Source: Pseudomonas capsici
Lineage (GTDB): Bacteria > Pseudomonadota > Gammaproteobacteria > Pseudomonadales > Pseudomonadaceae
Direction of reading: 5' to 3'
NCBI RefSeq assembly: GCF_017165765.1
Contig: NZ_JAFGZD010000015.1
Location: 62,001 to 126,000 of the forward strand
Length of the DNA stretch: 64,000 nt
In this document: positions 7,565-15,550 of the stretch, piece after piece
How the letters are laid out: every line of letters begins with the position of its first letter
Numbering within the stretch: position 1 is the first letter of the stretch
Notes under the pieces: model-generated
The model's database searches: none
What the model saw: only the letters and a program-made list of their open reading frames with translations
What the model was told of the DNA's origin: nothing
Program-made: the position numbers and the translations under genes

Positions 7565-8893
7565 ATGCTGCATTTGTCCCGCCTCACCTCGCTGACCCTG
7601 GCTATCGCCATCGTTATTGGCTCGCCTCTGGCCCTGGCTGCCGAAAAAGCCACGCCAGCACCAGCGCCAGCAGCTGTCGCGCCCGCCAACGCCAAGGCAC
7701 CGCTGCCGCTCGATGAGCTGCGCACCTTTGCCGAGGTCATGGATCGGGTCAAGGCCGCTTATGTCGAGCCTGTGGACGACAAGACCCTGCTGGAAAACGC
7801 CATCAAGGGCATGCTCAGCAACCTTGACCCGCACTCGGCCTATCTCGGCCCGGAAGACTTCCAGGAACTGCAGGAAAGCACCAGCGGCGAGTTTGGCGGC
7901 CTGGGCATCGAGGTCGGGATCGAAGACGGTTTCGTCAAGGTGGTTTCGCCCATCGACGACACTCCGGCATCCAAGGCCGGCATCGAGGCAGGCGACCTGA
8001 TCGTCAAGATCAACGGCGCACCGACTCAGGGTCAGACCATGCAGGAAGCGGTCGACAAGATGCGGGGCAAGATCGGCGAAAAGATTACCCTCACCCTGGT
8101 TCGCGATGGCGGCACGCCATTTGACGTGACACTGGCCCGCGCCACCATTCAGGTCAAGAGCGTCAAGGCGCAGATGCTGGAGAACGGCTACGGCTACATC
8201 CGCATCACCCAGTTCCAGGTCAAGACGGGCGACGAAGTCGGCAAGGCACTGGCCAAGCTGCGCAAGGACAACGGCAAGAAAATGAGCGGTCTGATCCTGG
8301 ACCTGCGCAACAACCCGGGCGGCGTGCTGCAATCGGCGGTGGCCGTGGCGGATCATTTCCTGACCAAAGGTCTGATCGTGTACACCAAGGGCCGCATCGC
8401 CAACTCCGAACTGCGCTTCTCCGCCGACCCGGCAGACGCCAGCGAAGGCGTGCCTCTGGTGGTGTTGATCAACGGCGGCAGCGCCTCGGCCTCGGAAATT
8501 GTCGCCGGTGCCCTGCAAGACCAGAAACGCGCCATCCTGATGGGTACGGACAGTTTCGGCAAAGGCTCGGTACAGACCGTCCTGCCGCTGAACAACGACC
8601 GCGCCCTGAAGATCACCACGGCGCTGTATTACACGCCTAACGGTCGCTCCATTCAGGCTCAGGGCATCAACCCGGACATCGTTGTGCGCCGCGCCAAGGT
8701 CACCAACGAAGCGGACGGCGAGAACTACAAGGAAGCCGACCTTTCCGGCCACCTGGGCAACGGTAACGGCGGTGCCGACAGGCCGACCGTCAAGGGCGGC
8801 GCAGCGGCCAAGGCGCGTCCGCAGGATGAAGACTACCAGCTCAATCAGGCGCTGAGCCTGCTCAAAGGCTTGAGTATCACCCGCGGCAACTAA
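7565..8893 (+). CDS. ctpA: Carboxy-terminal processing protease CtpA (S41)
   Basis: A 442-residue periplasmic serine protease. It has a signal peptide (1-25), an Ala/Pro-rich linker, a PDZ domain (about 105-185, FGGLGIEVGIEDGFVKVVSP) and an S41 catalytic domain. The Ser-Lys dyad can be placed at S308 (NGGSASASE) and K333 (SFGKGSVQ), the 25-residue spacing seen in Tsp. In P. aeruginosa CtpA, together with its lipoprotein partner LbcA, degrades cell-wall cross-link hydrolases. The low-complexity C-terminal Gly/Asn/Ala stretch (about 397-420) is typical. It begins 33 bases after envC and is followed by yibQ after 3 bases. Confidence 0.95.
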   Translation: MLHLSRLTSLTLAIAIVIGSPLALAAEKATPAPAPAAVAPANAKAPLPLDELRTFAEVMDRVKAAYVEPVDDKTLLENAIKGMLSNLDPHSAYLGPEDFQELQESTSGEFGGLGIEVGIEDGFVKVVSPIDDTPASKAGIEAGDLIVKINGAPTQGQTMQEAVDKMRGKIGEKITLTLVRDGGTPFDVTLARATIQVKSVKAQMLENGYGYIRITQFQVKTGDEVGKALAKLRKDNGKKMSGLILDLRNNPGGVLQSAVAVADHFLTKGLIVYTKGRIANSELRFSADPADASEGVPLVVLINGGSASASEIVAGALQDQKRAILMGTDSFGKGSVQTVLPLNNDRALKITTALYYTPNGRSIQAQGINPDIVVRRAKVTNEADGENYKEADLSGHLGNGNGGADRPTVKGGAAAKARPQDEDYQLNQALSLLKGLSITRGN

Positions 8894-8896
8894 GGC

Positions 8897-9679
8897 ATGC
8901 GTTTTCTCTCATGCCTGTTGCTGGCTCTCTCGCTGACCGGTGCTGCCCACGCGGCACCCGACGGCGAGAAGGCCAGGCCGTCCGCCATCTATCTGAGCCT
9001 GATCATCGACGATCTGGGCCAGAACCCCGCCCGCGACAGCCGTACCCTCGCCCTGCCCGGCCCCGTGACCCTGGCGATCATGCCCGATACGCCTCATGCC
9101 ACCGAATTCGCCCGGCAAGCCCACGCTGCCGGCAAGACGGTCATGCTGCATATGCCGATGGACCCGGCGACCGGACCCTATGCCTGGCATCCGGGCCTGC
9201 CCTTGCCGGAGCTTGAAAGTCGCCTGAACGCCGCCCTGCTCAAGGTGCCTTATGCCGCAGGCATCAATAACCACATGGGCAGCCGCATGACCAGCGAACC
9301 TGTGGCCATGGCCTGGCTCATGGAGGAGTTGCAGCGCCGCCACATGTTCTTCGTCGACAGCCGCACCAGCGCCAAGACCGTAGCCGCCGCAGCAGCGCAG
9401 CGTATCGGCCTGGCCAGCGTGTCACGGGATGTATTTCTGGACGACGAGCGCACAGCCGAGGCCATTACCCGGCAATTGCAGATCGCGATCAAACTGGCCC
9501 ACAAACAGGGATCGGTGGTCATCATCGGCCACCCCTACCCCGTGACCCTCGATGTGCTGGAGCGTGAACTGCCCAAGCTCAAGGCGCAGGGCATCGAATG
9601 GATCGAGTTGCGTCACATGATCAGCGAGAGAGGCAACAGGGCCATGGCAGGGCACGGCAAGGAAGGCGTTTACCGCTGA
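8897..9679 (+). CDS. yibQ: Divergent polysaccharide deacetylase family protein (YibQ-like)
   Basis: A 260-residue exported protein with a signal peptide (1-19) and a divergent polysaccharide-deacetylase (NodB-like TIM-barrel) fold. Visible motifs are LSLIIDDLGQN (about 33-43), VTLAIMPDTPHA, MLHMPMDP, INNHMGSRMT and VIIGHPYPVT. The IIDD and NNHMGS elements correspond to the metal-binding Asp and His positions of the family, but its substrate is not established. In E. coli gpmI-envC-yibQ are neighbours, and the same association is seen here with ctpA inserted. It starts three bases after ctpA, so it should be the last gene of that transcript. Confidence 0.9.
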   Translation: MRFLSCLLLALSLTGAAHAAPDGEKARPSAIYLSLIIDDLGQNPARDSRTLALPGPVTLAIMPDTPHATEFARQAHAAGKTVMLHMPMDPATGPYAWHPGLPLPELESRLNAALLKVPYAAGINNHMGSRMTSEPVAMAWLMEELQRRHMFFVDSRTSAKTVAAAAAQRIGLASVSRDVFLDDERTAEAITRQLQIAIKLAHKQGSVVIIGHPYPVTLDVLERELPKLKAQGIEWIELRHMISERGNRAMAGHGKEGVYR

Positions 9680-9822
9680 TTTCTGGCCTGACCGGCTTTG
9701 ATTTTTCCACTCGGGCTGTAGGCTTCGCCTGCTTTGAATGCCCCTCGTTATGACTGCCTTGATAACAGCATCAGCCCCCGCTTAAAGGGACTGATCACTA
9801 CACCTGTTATCAAGGAAGAATC

Positions 9823-11313
9823 ATGAATCTGCGCGTTTTTGCTGGCACCTGTTGCATCGCCAGCCTTTTGCACTTGCCCACGGCCATGGCTCAGGCCCCC
9901 GGCGAAGGCCTGGTTTCCCTGGCCCCGTCAAAAGTGTTGCTTGAAGCAGATGGCCATAGCGCTCACTGGAACGGAATCGGCCGCATAAAAAGTAAAAAAG
10001 GTCTGGATTGCACCGCAACCCTGATCGATACGCGCAGCCCCGACAGCCCGGACGACGCACCAGCCTACCTGCTTACCAGCGGCCACTGCATCTCTCGACG
10101 CAACGGGCTGATCATCATCGACACTGAAATCGAGGGGACCGTCCAGTTCAACTTTTTCACCGACAGCATCCCACGCAGCTACCCCTTGAAGCAGGTCCAC
10201 TGGAGCAGCCTGCAAGGCGTGGATCTGGCGATTGTCGAGCTGCAGCCGACACTGGCATCGCTGATTGCTGCCGGCATCCGGCCACTTCGACTCGCCAAGC
10301 AGATGCCGGAGGATGGCCGCAACATCCTGTCGATTGGTGCCCCGCTTTATCTCGGCACAGGTCATCTGCGCATGGCCGCGTGTGTTCATCAGTCTTCAGG
10401 AGTAATCCTGCATCAACCTTGGGTATGGCGGCACACAGTCAGCAATCAGTGCAAGGACATCAGCCAAGGCTCATCCGGCAGCCCTTTGCTGATCCGTGAT
10501 ACCGGTGAGGTGTTTGCCGTCATGAATCTCACCAACCAGCCATCGCCGGAGGGCTCTGCGGTAAAGAATGAAACGACATTACCACCCGGTTTTCCGCCCC
10601 AGGCTGCTGGCACTAACTTTGGCAGCCCGGTCACCAGCCTGAACGAGTGCTTCATTGATGGCGTACTGAATACCGATCCCGATCAGTGCAAACTTTTTCC
10701 TGTGTACTCGATCACCTTTGAAAAACCGCCCAGACACTATGCAAAGGTCAGGCTGGATGCCTTGGGCAATGAGGTCTATCCCACATGGGACCTGCAGTTC
10801 ACAGTGGATAAGCCTTTGTATCGATACAAGAAGGTCGACTCGGCCCTGCAATGTGAGAATCCGGTGGGTTACAGCGGCACGATAGCGTCCGGCAATGCCC
10901 GTATCGATGACCCGATAGACGCACGGCTCGGAATCAACTGGTTATGTATCGTCGGCGTCTCGTCAACCGACGAGCGCCCCGGCCCCGGCATGATGCGCAA
11001 CGCCCTGACACTGGCGGTCGAGTTGCAGGCAGCCGGCCCCACAAGCGCCCCGAAGATGCATATCGAGAAAAACCGGTTCGGCGCTCATCAAGTCACGTGG
11101 CTACTTGAGCCAGGTTTGATTGATTACTACACCGCGAAGATCGGCCCACCCGCGACCACGAACTGCACAGACCCGCAAGGCTTCAAAAGACGTCTGGGCA
11201 GCGAACTGATGCTGCGCAAGAAATCACTGCCGGTAAAAATCTGTACCTACGCCCATGATGTCAACGGTCAGCGCTCCCGTGTGCGCGAGGACCTTGTGTC
11301 GGCGACCGAATGA
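9823..11313 (+). CDS. Secreted trypsin-like (S1) serine protease with extra C-terminal region
   Basis: A 496-residue protein with a signal peptide (1-23) and a chymotrypsin-fold domain. The triad can be placed at H88 (LLTSGHC), D134 (GVDLAIVE) and S218 (GSSGSP). After the protease domain (about 45-265) comes some 220 residues with paired cysteines (CENPVGY, WLCIVGVS, NCTDPQGF, KICTYAHD) and beta-rich character, for which I know no domain. Secreted trypsin-like enzymes of this type occur in plant-associated pseudomonads, but a role in virulence is only a guess. It stands alone: its own ATG follows AAGGAAGA, and it converges on the binding-protein gene with a four-base gap. Confidence 0.85.
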   Translation: MNLRVFAGTCCIASLLHLPTAMAQAPGEGLVSLAPSKVLLEADGHSAHWNGIGRIKSKKGLDCTATLIDTRSPDSPDDAPAYLLTSGHCISRRNGLIIIDTEIEGTVQFNFFTDSIPRSYPLKQVHWSSLQGVDLAIVELQPTLASLIAAGIRPLRLAKQMPEDGRNILSIGAPLYLGTGHLRMAACVHQSSGVILHQPWVWRHTVSNQCKDISQGSSGSPLLIRDTGEVFAVMNLTNQPSPEGSAVKNETTLPPGFPPQAAGTNFGSPVTSLNECFIDGVLNTDPDQCKLFPVYSITFEKPPRHYAKVRLDALGNEVYPTWDLQFTVDKPLYRYKKVDSALQCENPVGYSGTIASGNARIDDPIDARLGINWLCIVGVSSTDERPGPGMMRNALTLAVELQAAGPTSAPKMHIEKNRFGAHQVTWLLEPGLIDYYTAKIGPPATTNCTDPQGFKRRLGSELMLRKKSLPVKICTYAHDVNGQRSRVREDLVSATE

Positions 11314-11317
11314 AGTG

Positions 11318-12073
11318 TTATTGATAACGCGCCTGAACCTTGTCCACCCAGCCTTCGGCGCGCATGTCATCCAGTTGCTTTTGCAGACGTGCGACAACGT
11401 CATCGGGCGTGTCCTTGTTCAGCGCCAGAAACAGCTCGGCCGTATGGAAGCGCAGAACCGTTTTCAAACCCGTAATGCCTTCCTGCCTGGCCAGATAACG
11501 GCCAACAGGATCGGCAGTGGCCCACAGATCGATCTGGCCATTGGCGAGTTTTCGGGCGTTGTCCTGGTCACGCAGCATCAGCACCGGGCTGAAGCTCTTG
11601 AGGATCAAGCTCTGGGCAACCGCATCACCTTTATAGGCGCCAACCTGATAAACCTTGGCCTGTTCCAGGTCGGTCAGGGTGATGGTGCTGTCCTCACGGG
11701 CCAGCATGACCCAGTCAACCGGACCGAGAGGGCCAACCCATTTGAAGAGTTTTTCCCGCTCGGGCGTGCGCACGGTGGAAAACACGCCATAGCCGCGCTT
11801 TTCCAGCGCCAGCTTGTAGATGCGCTCCCACGGAAAACGCAGGGTCAGGTTGTAGCTGATACCGGCACGCTTGAACATCTCGCGCACGATCTCGACAGCG
11901 ATGCCGTCGAGGTTGTTTTCCTGAGCGAAGTTCTTGCCGTCCACCGCCATGTTGTAGGGCGGATAGTTTTCGGTCAGCAGCACGATCGAAGGCGTCGACG
12001 CATCACTGCCCCGGGCACTGAAACTCAGAAGAGCGCTGGCGCCCAGTAGTGCAAGAAAAAGACGTTTGAACAT
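11318..12073 (-). CDS. Periplasmic substrate-binding protein, family 3
   Basis: A 251-residue protein of the amino-acid-binding (SBP_bac_3) family. It has a signal peptide (MFKRLFLALLGASALL onward), then TENYPPYNM, FSTVRTPEREKLFKWVGP and GQIDLWATADPVG. No transporter genes are adjacent; lone proteins of this type upstream of the hisF end of the his locus are common in Pseudomonas and their ligand is unknown. The frame continues six codons upstream to an ATG at 12091, but the ATG at 12073 gives a clean signal peptide, so I chose it. It could be a sensory or orphan binding protein rather than an importer subunit. Confidence 0.8.
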   Translation of the reverse strand: MFKRLFLALLGASALLSFSARGSDASTPSIVLLTENYPPYNMAVDGKNFAQENNLDGIAVEIVREMFKRAGISYNLTLRFPWERIYKLALEKRGYGVFSTVRTPEREKLFKWVGPLGPVDWVMLAREDSTITLTDLEQAKVYQVGAYKGDAVAQSLILKSFSPVLMLRDQDNARKLANGQIDLWATADPVGRYLARQEGITGLKTVLRFHTAELFLALNKDTPDDVVARLQKQLDDMRAEGWVDKVQARYQ

Positions 12074-12192
12074 ATTTCGGCACTCGAGCATGACAACCCC
12101 GTGCAGAGTGCCGCTATACCATGACAGTGTCTAGCGATGTCGCTGCAACCAGACGGCTCATGACAGGCGAGCAAGGGCTGCCCGCCTGCAAA

Positions 12193-12963
12193 TCAACGAA
12201 CGACGATACCGCGCTGAGCCATGTAGGCCTTGGCTTCAGGCACGGTGTATTCGCCAAAGTGGAAGATGCTGGCAGCCAGAACAGCGCTCGCATGTCCTTC
12301 AATGACACCCGCCGCCAGATGCTCCAGGTTGCCGACACCGCCGGAAGCAATCACCGGAATCCCCAGCGCATCGCTGATGGCCCGGGTGACGCCCAGGTCG
12401 AAGCCGTTCTTCATGCCGTCCTGATCCATGCTGGTCAGGAGAATTTCACCGGCACCCAGGTCTTCCATCTTTTTTGCCCACTGCACGGCGTCCAGACCGG
12501 TCGGCTTGCGCCCACCGTGGGTGAAGATTTCCCAGCGCGGGGTTTCACCGGGCAGGGAAACTTTCTTGGCATCGATGGCGACCACAATGCACTGCGAGCC
12601 GAAACGCGAGGCCGCTTCACCGACGAACTCGGGGTTGAACACCGCCGCCGTGTTGATCGAGACCTTGTCGGCACCGGCGTTCAACAGGTTGCGAATGTCC
12701 TGCACGGTACGCACGCCACCACCGACAGTCAGCGGAATGAAGACCTGGCTGGCCATGCGCTCGACGGTATGGAGCGTGGTATCACGGCCATCGACGCTGG
12801 CGGTGATGTCCAGAAAGGTAATCTCGTCCGCGCCCTGCTCGTTGTAGCGACGAGCGATTTCCACCGGGTCGCCCGCATCGCGGATGTTTTCGAACTTGAC
12901 GCCCTTGACCACTCGACCGTTGTCGACGTCCAGGCAAGGGATGATGCGTTTGGCCAGAGCCAT
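12193..12963 (-). CDS. hisF: Imidazole glycerol phosphate synthase, cyclase subunit
   Basis: A 256-residue TIM-barrel enzyme of histidine biosynthesis. With ammonia from HisH it converts PRFAR to imidazole glycerol phosphate and AICAR. The catalytic aspartates sit in MALAKRIIPCLDVDNGR (D11) and LLTSMDQDGMKNG (near residue 130); VGGGVRT, AIDAK and IASGGVGN are the phosphate-binding strands. It ends the minus-strand his series hisB-hisH-DUF2164-hisA-hisF, separated from hisA by an 83-base REP-like spacer. The start at 12963 is the family start; the frame is open 12 codons further. Confidence 0.97.
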   Translation of the reverse strand: MALAKRIIPCLDVDNGRVVKGVKFENIRDAGDPVEIARRYNEQGADEITFLDITASVDGRDTTLHTVERMASQVFIPLTVGGGVRTVQDIRNLLNAGADKVSINTAAVFNPEFVGEAASRFGSQCIVVAIDAKKVSLPGETPRWEIFTHGGRKPTGLDAVQWAKKMEDLGAGEILLTSMDQDGMKNGFDLGVTRAISDALGIPVIASGGVGNLEHLAAGVIEGHASAVLAASIFHFGEYTVPEAKAYMAQRGIVVR

Positions 12964-12990
12964 GGGATTATCTCCGATAACAGCAGTTGC

Positions 12991-13064
12991 GAGCGGCAAG
13001 TTTCAAGCCGCAAGACAAAGCAGATGCCCAGCTTGCGGCTTGCAGCTTATGACTTGCGGCTTTC
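12991..13064. repeat. REP-like element between hisA and hisF, built on 7-base GGCTTGC units
   Basis: The right half is a run of near-identical 7-mers (AGCTTGC, GGCTTGC, AGCTTAT, GACTTGC, GGCTTTC, 13030-13064). The left half (GAGCGGCAAG, TTTCAAGCCGCAAG, 12991-13014) is an inverted version, so the whole can fold as a hairpin. The last codons of hisA (Ser-Arg-Lys-Ser-stop) lie inside it. Confidence 0.75.
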
Positions 13065-13790
13065 CAGGTCGCAAAGCGCCTGGGCCTCAGCCACATCCAG
13101 CGTGCCTTCGTAGATCGCGCGGCCGGTGATTGCACCGATGATGCCCGGAGCCTTGGCGTCCAGCAGGGCCTTGATATCGCCCAGGTTGTGGATGCCACCC
13201 GAAGCGATGACCGGAATGCGGGTCGCGGCGGCCAGCGCGGCAGTGAACGGAATGTTGCAGCCCTGCATCATGCCGTCTTTGGCGATGTCGGTATAAACGA
13301 TGGCCGAAACACCATCGGCCTCGAAGCGCCTGGCCAGATCAATGACCTGCACAGTGCTGACTTCAGCCCAGCCGTCGGTGGCGACAAAACCATCCTTGGC
13401 ATCCAGGCCAACGATCACTTTGCCAGGGAATGCGCGGCAGGCTTCAGCCACGAACTCTGGTTCCTTGACGGCCTTGGTGCCGATGATGACGTAGCTCACA
13501 CCCGCCTTGACGTAATGCTCGATGGTTTCCAGCGAGCGAATACCGCCACCGATCTGGATCGGCAGTTGTGGATAACGCTTGGCAATGGCAGTGACGACTT
13601 CGCCATTGACCGGCTGGCCTTCGAACGCACCGTTCAGATCGACCAGATGCAGACGGCGGCAGCCACCGTCGACCCATTTGGCAGCCATGCTCACCGGATC
13701 ATCGGAAAACACCGTGGAATCTTCCATGCGGCCCTGGCGCAGGCGTACACAGGCGCCGTCTTTAAGGTCGATCGCGGGAATAATCAGCAT
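13047..13790 (-). CDS. hisA: ProFAR isomerase, histidine biosynthesis
   Basis: A 247-residue TIM-barrel enzyme that opens the ribose ring of ProFAR in histidine biosynthesis. Catalytic Asp residues are in MLIIPAIDLKDG (D8) and YTDIAKDGM (near 130); phosphate-binding strands are IQIGGGIRS and IASGGIHN. It is full length. Its final four codons are encoded by a REP-like repeat, which probably means the C-terminus is tolerant and has been captured by the repeat. A second REP-like element separates it from the DUF2164 gene upstream. It follows hisB and hisH and precedes hisF. Confidence 0.97.
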   Translation of the reverse strand: MLIIPAIDLKDGACVRLRQGRMEDSTVFSDDPVSMAAKWVDGGCRRLHLVDLNGAFEGQPVNGEVVTAIAKRYPQLPIQIGGGIRSLETIEHYVKAGVSYVIIGTKAVKEPEFVAEACRAFPGKVIVGLDAKDGFVATDGWAEVSTVQVIDLARRFEADGVSAIVYTDIAKDGMMQGCNIPFTAALAAATRIPVIASGGIHNLGDIKALLDAKAPGIIGAITGRAIYEGTLDVAEAQALCDLESRKS

Positions 13791-13805
13791 ACTTTTTCCT
13801 TCGTC

Positions 13806-13888
13806 AAAAGAGCGGCAAGCTTCAAGCGTGCGTGTCTATCAAATTCAGTTCTTGCAGCCTGAAGCCTGAAGCTTTCAGCTGCTCTTTT
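13806..13888. repeat. REP-like element upstream of hisA
   Basis: Ends AAAAGAGC (13806-13813) and GCTCTTTT (13881-13888) are inverted repeats. Inside are CGGCAAGCTTCAAGC (13813-13827) and, inverted, the 7-mer-like run CTTGCAGCCTGAAGCCTGAAGC (13851-13872, overlapping units). It covers the stop codon of the DUF2164 gene, mirroring the element on the other side of hisA. Confidence 0.7.
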
Positions 13889-14138
13889 CGAGCGACCACA
13901 GATCGCTTTCGATGCTCTCGAAGCGCTCCTTGAGGAGCTGCTGAGCATCGAAAACCGCTCGGTTGTAATAGTGCGGGGCAATCTCGCTGGTAAAGAACTC
14001 AAGCACCTCGGCCACTTCAAACGACCCCAGATCCATTTCAAAGCGCTGGGCGAACAACCGCTTGAGCTTGTCGATGGCCTGCTGCTCCTGTTCAGGAGTG
14101 AGGGTGAGAATCGGGGCCTTGGTTCTGGCTTTACTCAT
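13875..14138 (-). CDS. DUF2164 family protein within the his locus
   Basis: An 87-residue protein with LTPEQEQQAIDKLKRLF (about 14-29), MDLGSFEVAEVLEFF and SEIAPHYYNRAVFDAQ, the pattern of the uncharacterised DUF2164 family. It is conserved between hisH and hisA in pseudomonads. It starts five bases after hisH ends and is therefore probably co-transcribed, but no role in histidine synthesis is known. The C-terminal EKSS is encoded by the REP-like element downstream. No membrane segment or signal peptide is visible; the protein looks helical and cytoplasmic. Confidence 0.85.
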   Translation of the reverse strand: MSKARTKAPILTLTPEQEQQAIDKLKRLFAQRFEMDLGSFEVAEVLEFFTSEIAPHYYNRAVFDAQQLLKERFESIESDLWSLEKSS

Positions 14139-14143
14139 GGCGA

Positions 14144-14782
14144 TTACCAGCGACCGTCCCAGGCCACGAAGTTCTGCAGCAATTGCAGGCCATGGGTATG
14201 GCTCTTCTCGGGGTGGAACTGCACGGCAAAACGCGAGCCGTCAGCCAGGGCTGCGGCGAAATCGACGCCGTAATGCCCGCTGCCCACCACCTGACGCGGG
14301 TTGGCCGCCTGGATATAGAAGCTGTGGACAAAGTAGAAGCGCGCCCGGTCCGGGATGTCGTGCCAAAGCGGGTGATCCACCGACTGGGTCACTTCGTTCC
14401 AGCCCATGTGCGGCACTTTCAAGTGCTCGCCCTGCTCTTGCAGGTCCTTGCCGAAGAACTTCACCTGGCCTGGGAACAGGCCGATGCAGTCCACGCCGCC
14501 GTTCTCTTCGCTGCGATCGAGCAAGGCCTGCATGCCGACACAGATGCCCAGGAAAGGACGATCCTTGCTCACTTCGCGAACCAGTGCATCGAACTCCAGG
14601 CGGCGGATCTCGGCCATGCAGTCGCGAATCGCGCCCACCCCCGGAAACACGATGCGATCGGCTTCGCGGATCACCTTGGCATCGCTGGTGATCAGTACAC
14701 GGCCTGCGCCCACATGCTCAAGCGCCTTGGCGACCGAGTGCAGGTTGCCCATGCCGTAATCGATGACAGCAACCGTCTGCAT
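14144..14782 (-). CDS. hisH: Imidazole glycerol phosphate synthase, glutamine amidotransferase subunit
   Basis: A 212-residue class I glutamine amidotransferase that supplies ammonia to HisF. The nucleophile Cys is C81 in FLGICVGMQ; the His-Glu pair is in QFHPEKS near residue 193. The N-terminus VIDYGMGNLHS and the VFPGVGA oxyanion region are intact. Its ATG overlaps the hisB stop by one base (TGATG), so translation is coupled. DUF2164 follows after five bases. Confidence 0.97.
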   Translation of the reverse strand: MQTVAVIDYGMGNLHSVAKALEHVGAGRVLITSDAKVIREADRIVFPGVGAIRDCMAEIRRLEFDALVREVSKDRPFLGICVGMQALLDRSEENGGVDCIGLFPGQVKFFGKDLQEQGEHLKVPHMGWNEVTQSVDHPLWHDIPDRARFYFVHSFYIQAANPRQVVGSGHYGVDFAAALADGSRFAVQFHPEKSHTHGLQLLQNFVAWDGRW

Positions 14783-15375
14783 CAGAGCACACCCTTGGTC
14801 GAAGGCATTTGCCCGGCCATGCGCTCGTCCAGCTCGACCGCCATGCGCAGGGCGCGACCGAAGGCCTTGAAGACGGTTTCGATCTGGTGGTGAGTGTTGG
14901 TGCCGCGCAGGTTGTCGATGTGCAGGGTCACGTTGGCGTGGTTGACGAACCCCTGGAAGAATTCCTGGAACAGGTCAACATCGAAGCCGCCGACCACGGC
15001 GCGGGTGTAAGGCACATGCATCTGCAGGCCAGGACGACCGGAGAAGTCGATGACCACACGGGACAAGGCTTCATCGAGCGGCACATAGGAATGGCCATAG
15101 CGACGGATACCTTTCTTGTCCCCGATAGCCTGGCTGAACGCCTGGCCCAGGGTGATACCGACGTCTTCCACGGTATGGTGGTCGTCGATTTCCAGGTCGC
15201 CTTTGCACTCGATATCAAGATCGATCAGCCCGTGCCGGGCGATCTGGTCAAGCATGTGCTCAAGGAAGGGAACCCCGATATCGAATCGGGCCTTTCCGGT
15301 GCCATCCAGGTTGATCGAGGCTTTGATCTGGGTTTCCAGAGTATTGCGCTCGACGGATGCCTTACGTTCGGCCAT
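14782..15375 (-). CDS. hisB: Imidazoleglycerol-phosphate dehydratase
   Basis: A 197-residue monofunctional HisB that dehydrates imidazole glycerol phosphate in histidine biosynthesis. The metal-binding signatures GVPFLEHMLDQIARHG, IDDHHTVEDVGI, the FVNHANVTLHI region and NTHHQIE are all present. It lacks the N-terminal phosphatase domain of the enterobacterial bifunctional enzyme, as expected for Pseudomonas. The ATG at 15375 follows directly after an in-frame GTG; I prefer the ATG. It opens the hisB-hisH-DUF2164-hisA-hisF transcript. Confidence 0.97.
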   Translation of the reverse strand: MAERKASVERNTLETQIKASINLDGTGKARFDIGVPFLEHMLDQIARHGLIDLDIECKGDLEIDDHHTVEDVGITLGQAFSQAIGDKKGIRRYGHSYVPLDEALSRVVIDFSGRPGLQMHVPYTRAVVGGFDVDLFQEFFQGFVNHANVTLHIDNLRGTNTHHQIETVFKAFGRALRMAVELDERMAGQMPSTKGVL

Positions 15376-15550
15376 CACCAGCTCCGCAAAATCATTGGGC
15401 GAAAAAGGTGACCATTATAGGCCCAGATGCGGCCGGCATGAAGCAAACAGACGAGGGGAAGGCAAGATGATGGCCGTTTGTCGGAGTTGAGGGGGCAAAA
15501 TCGATGATTTCACACCCCTCAGATCTACCGACACACACTTGTGGAGGGTT

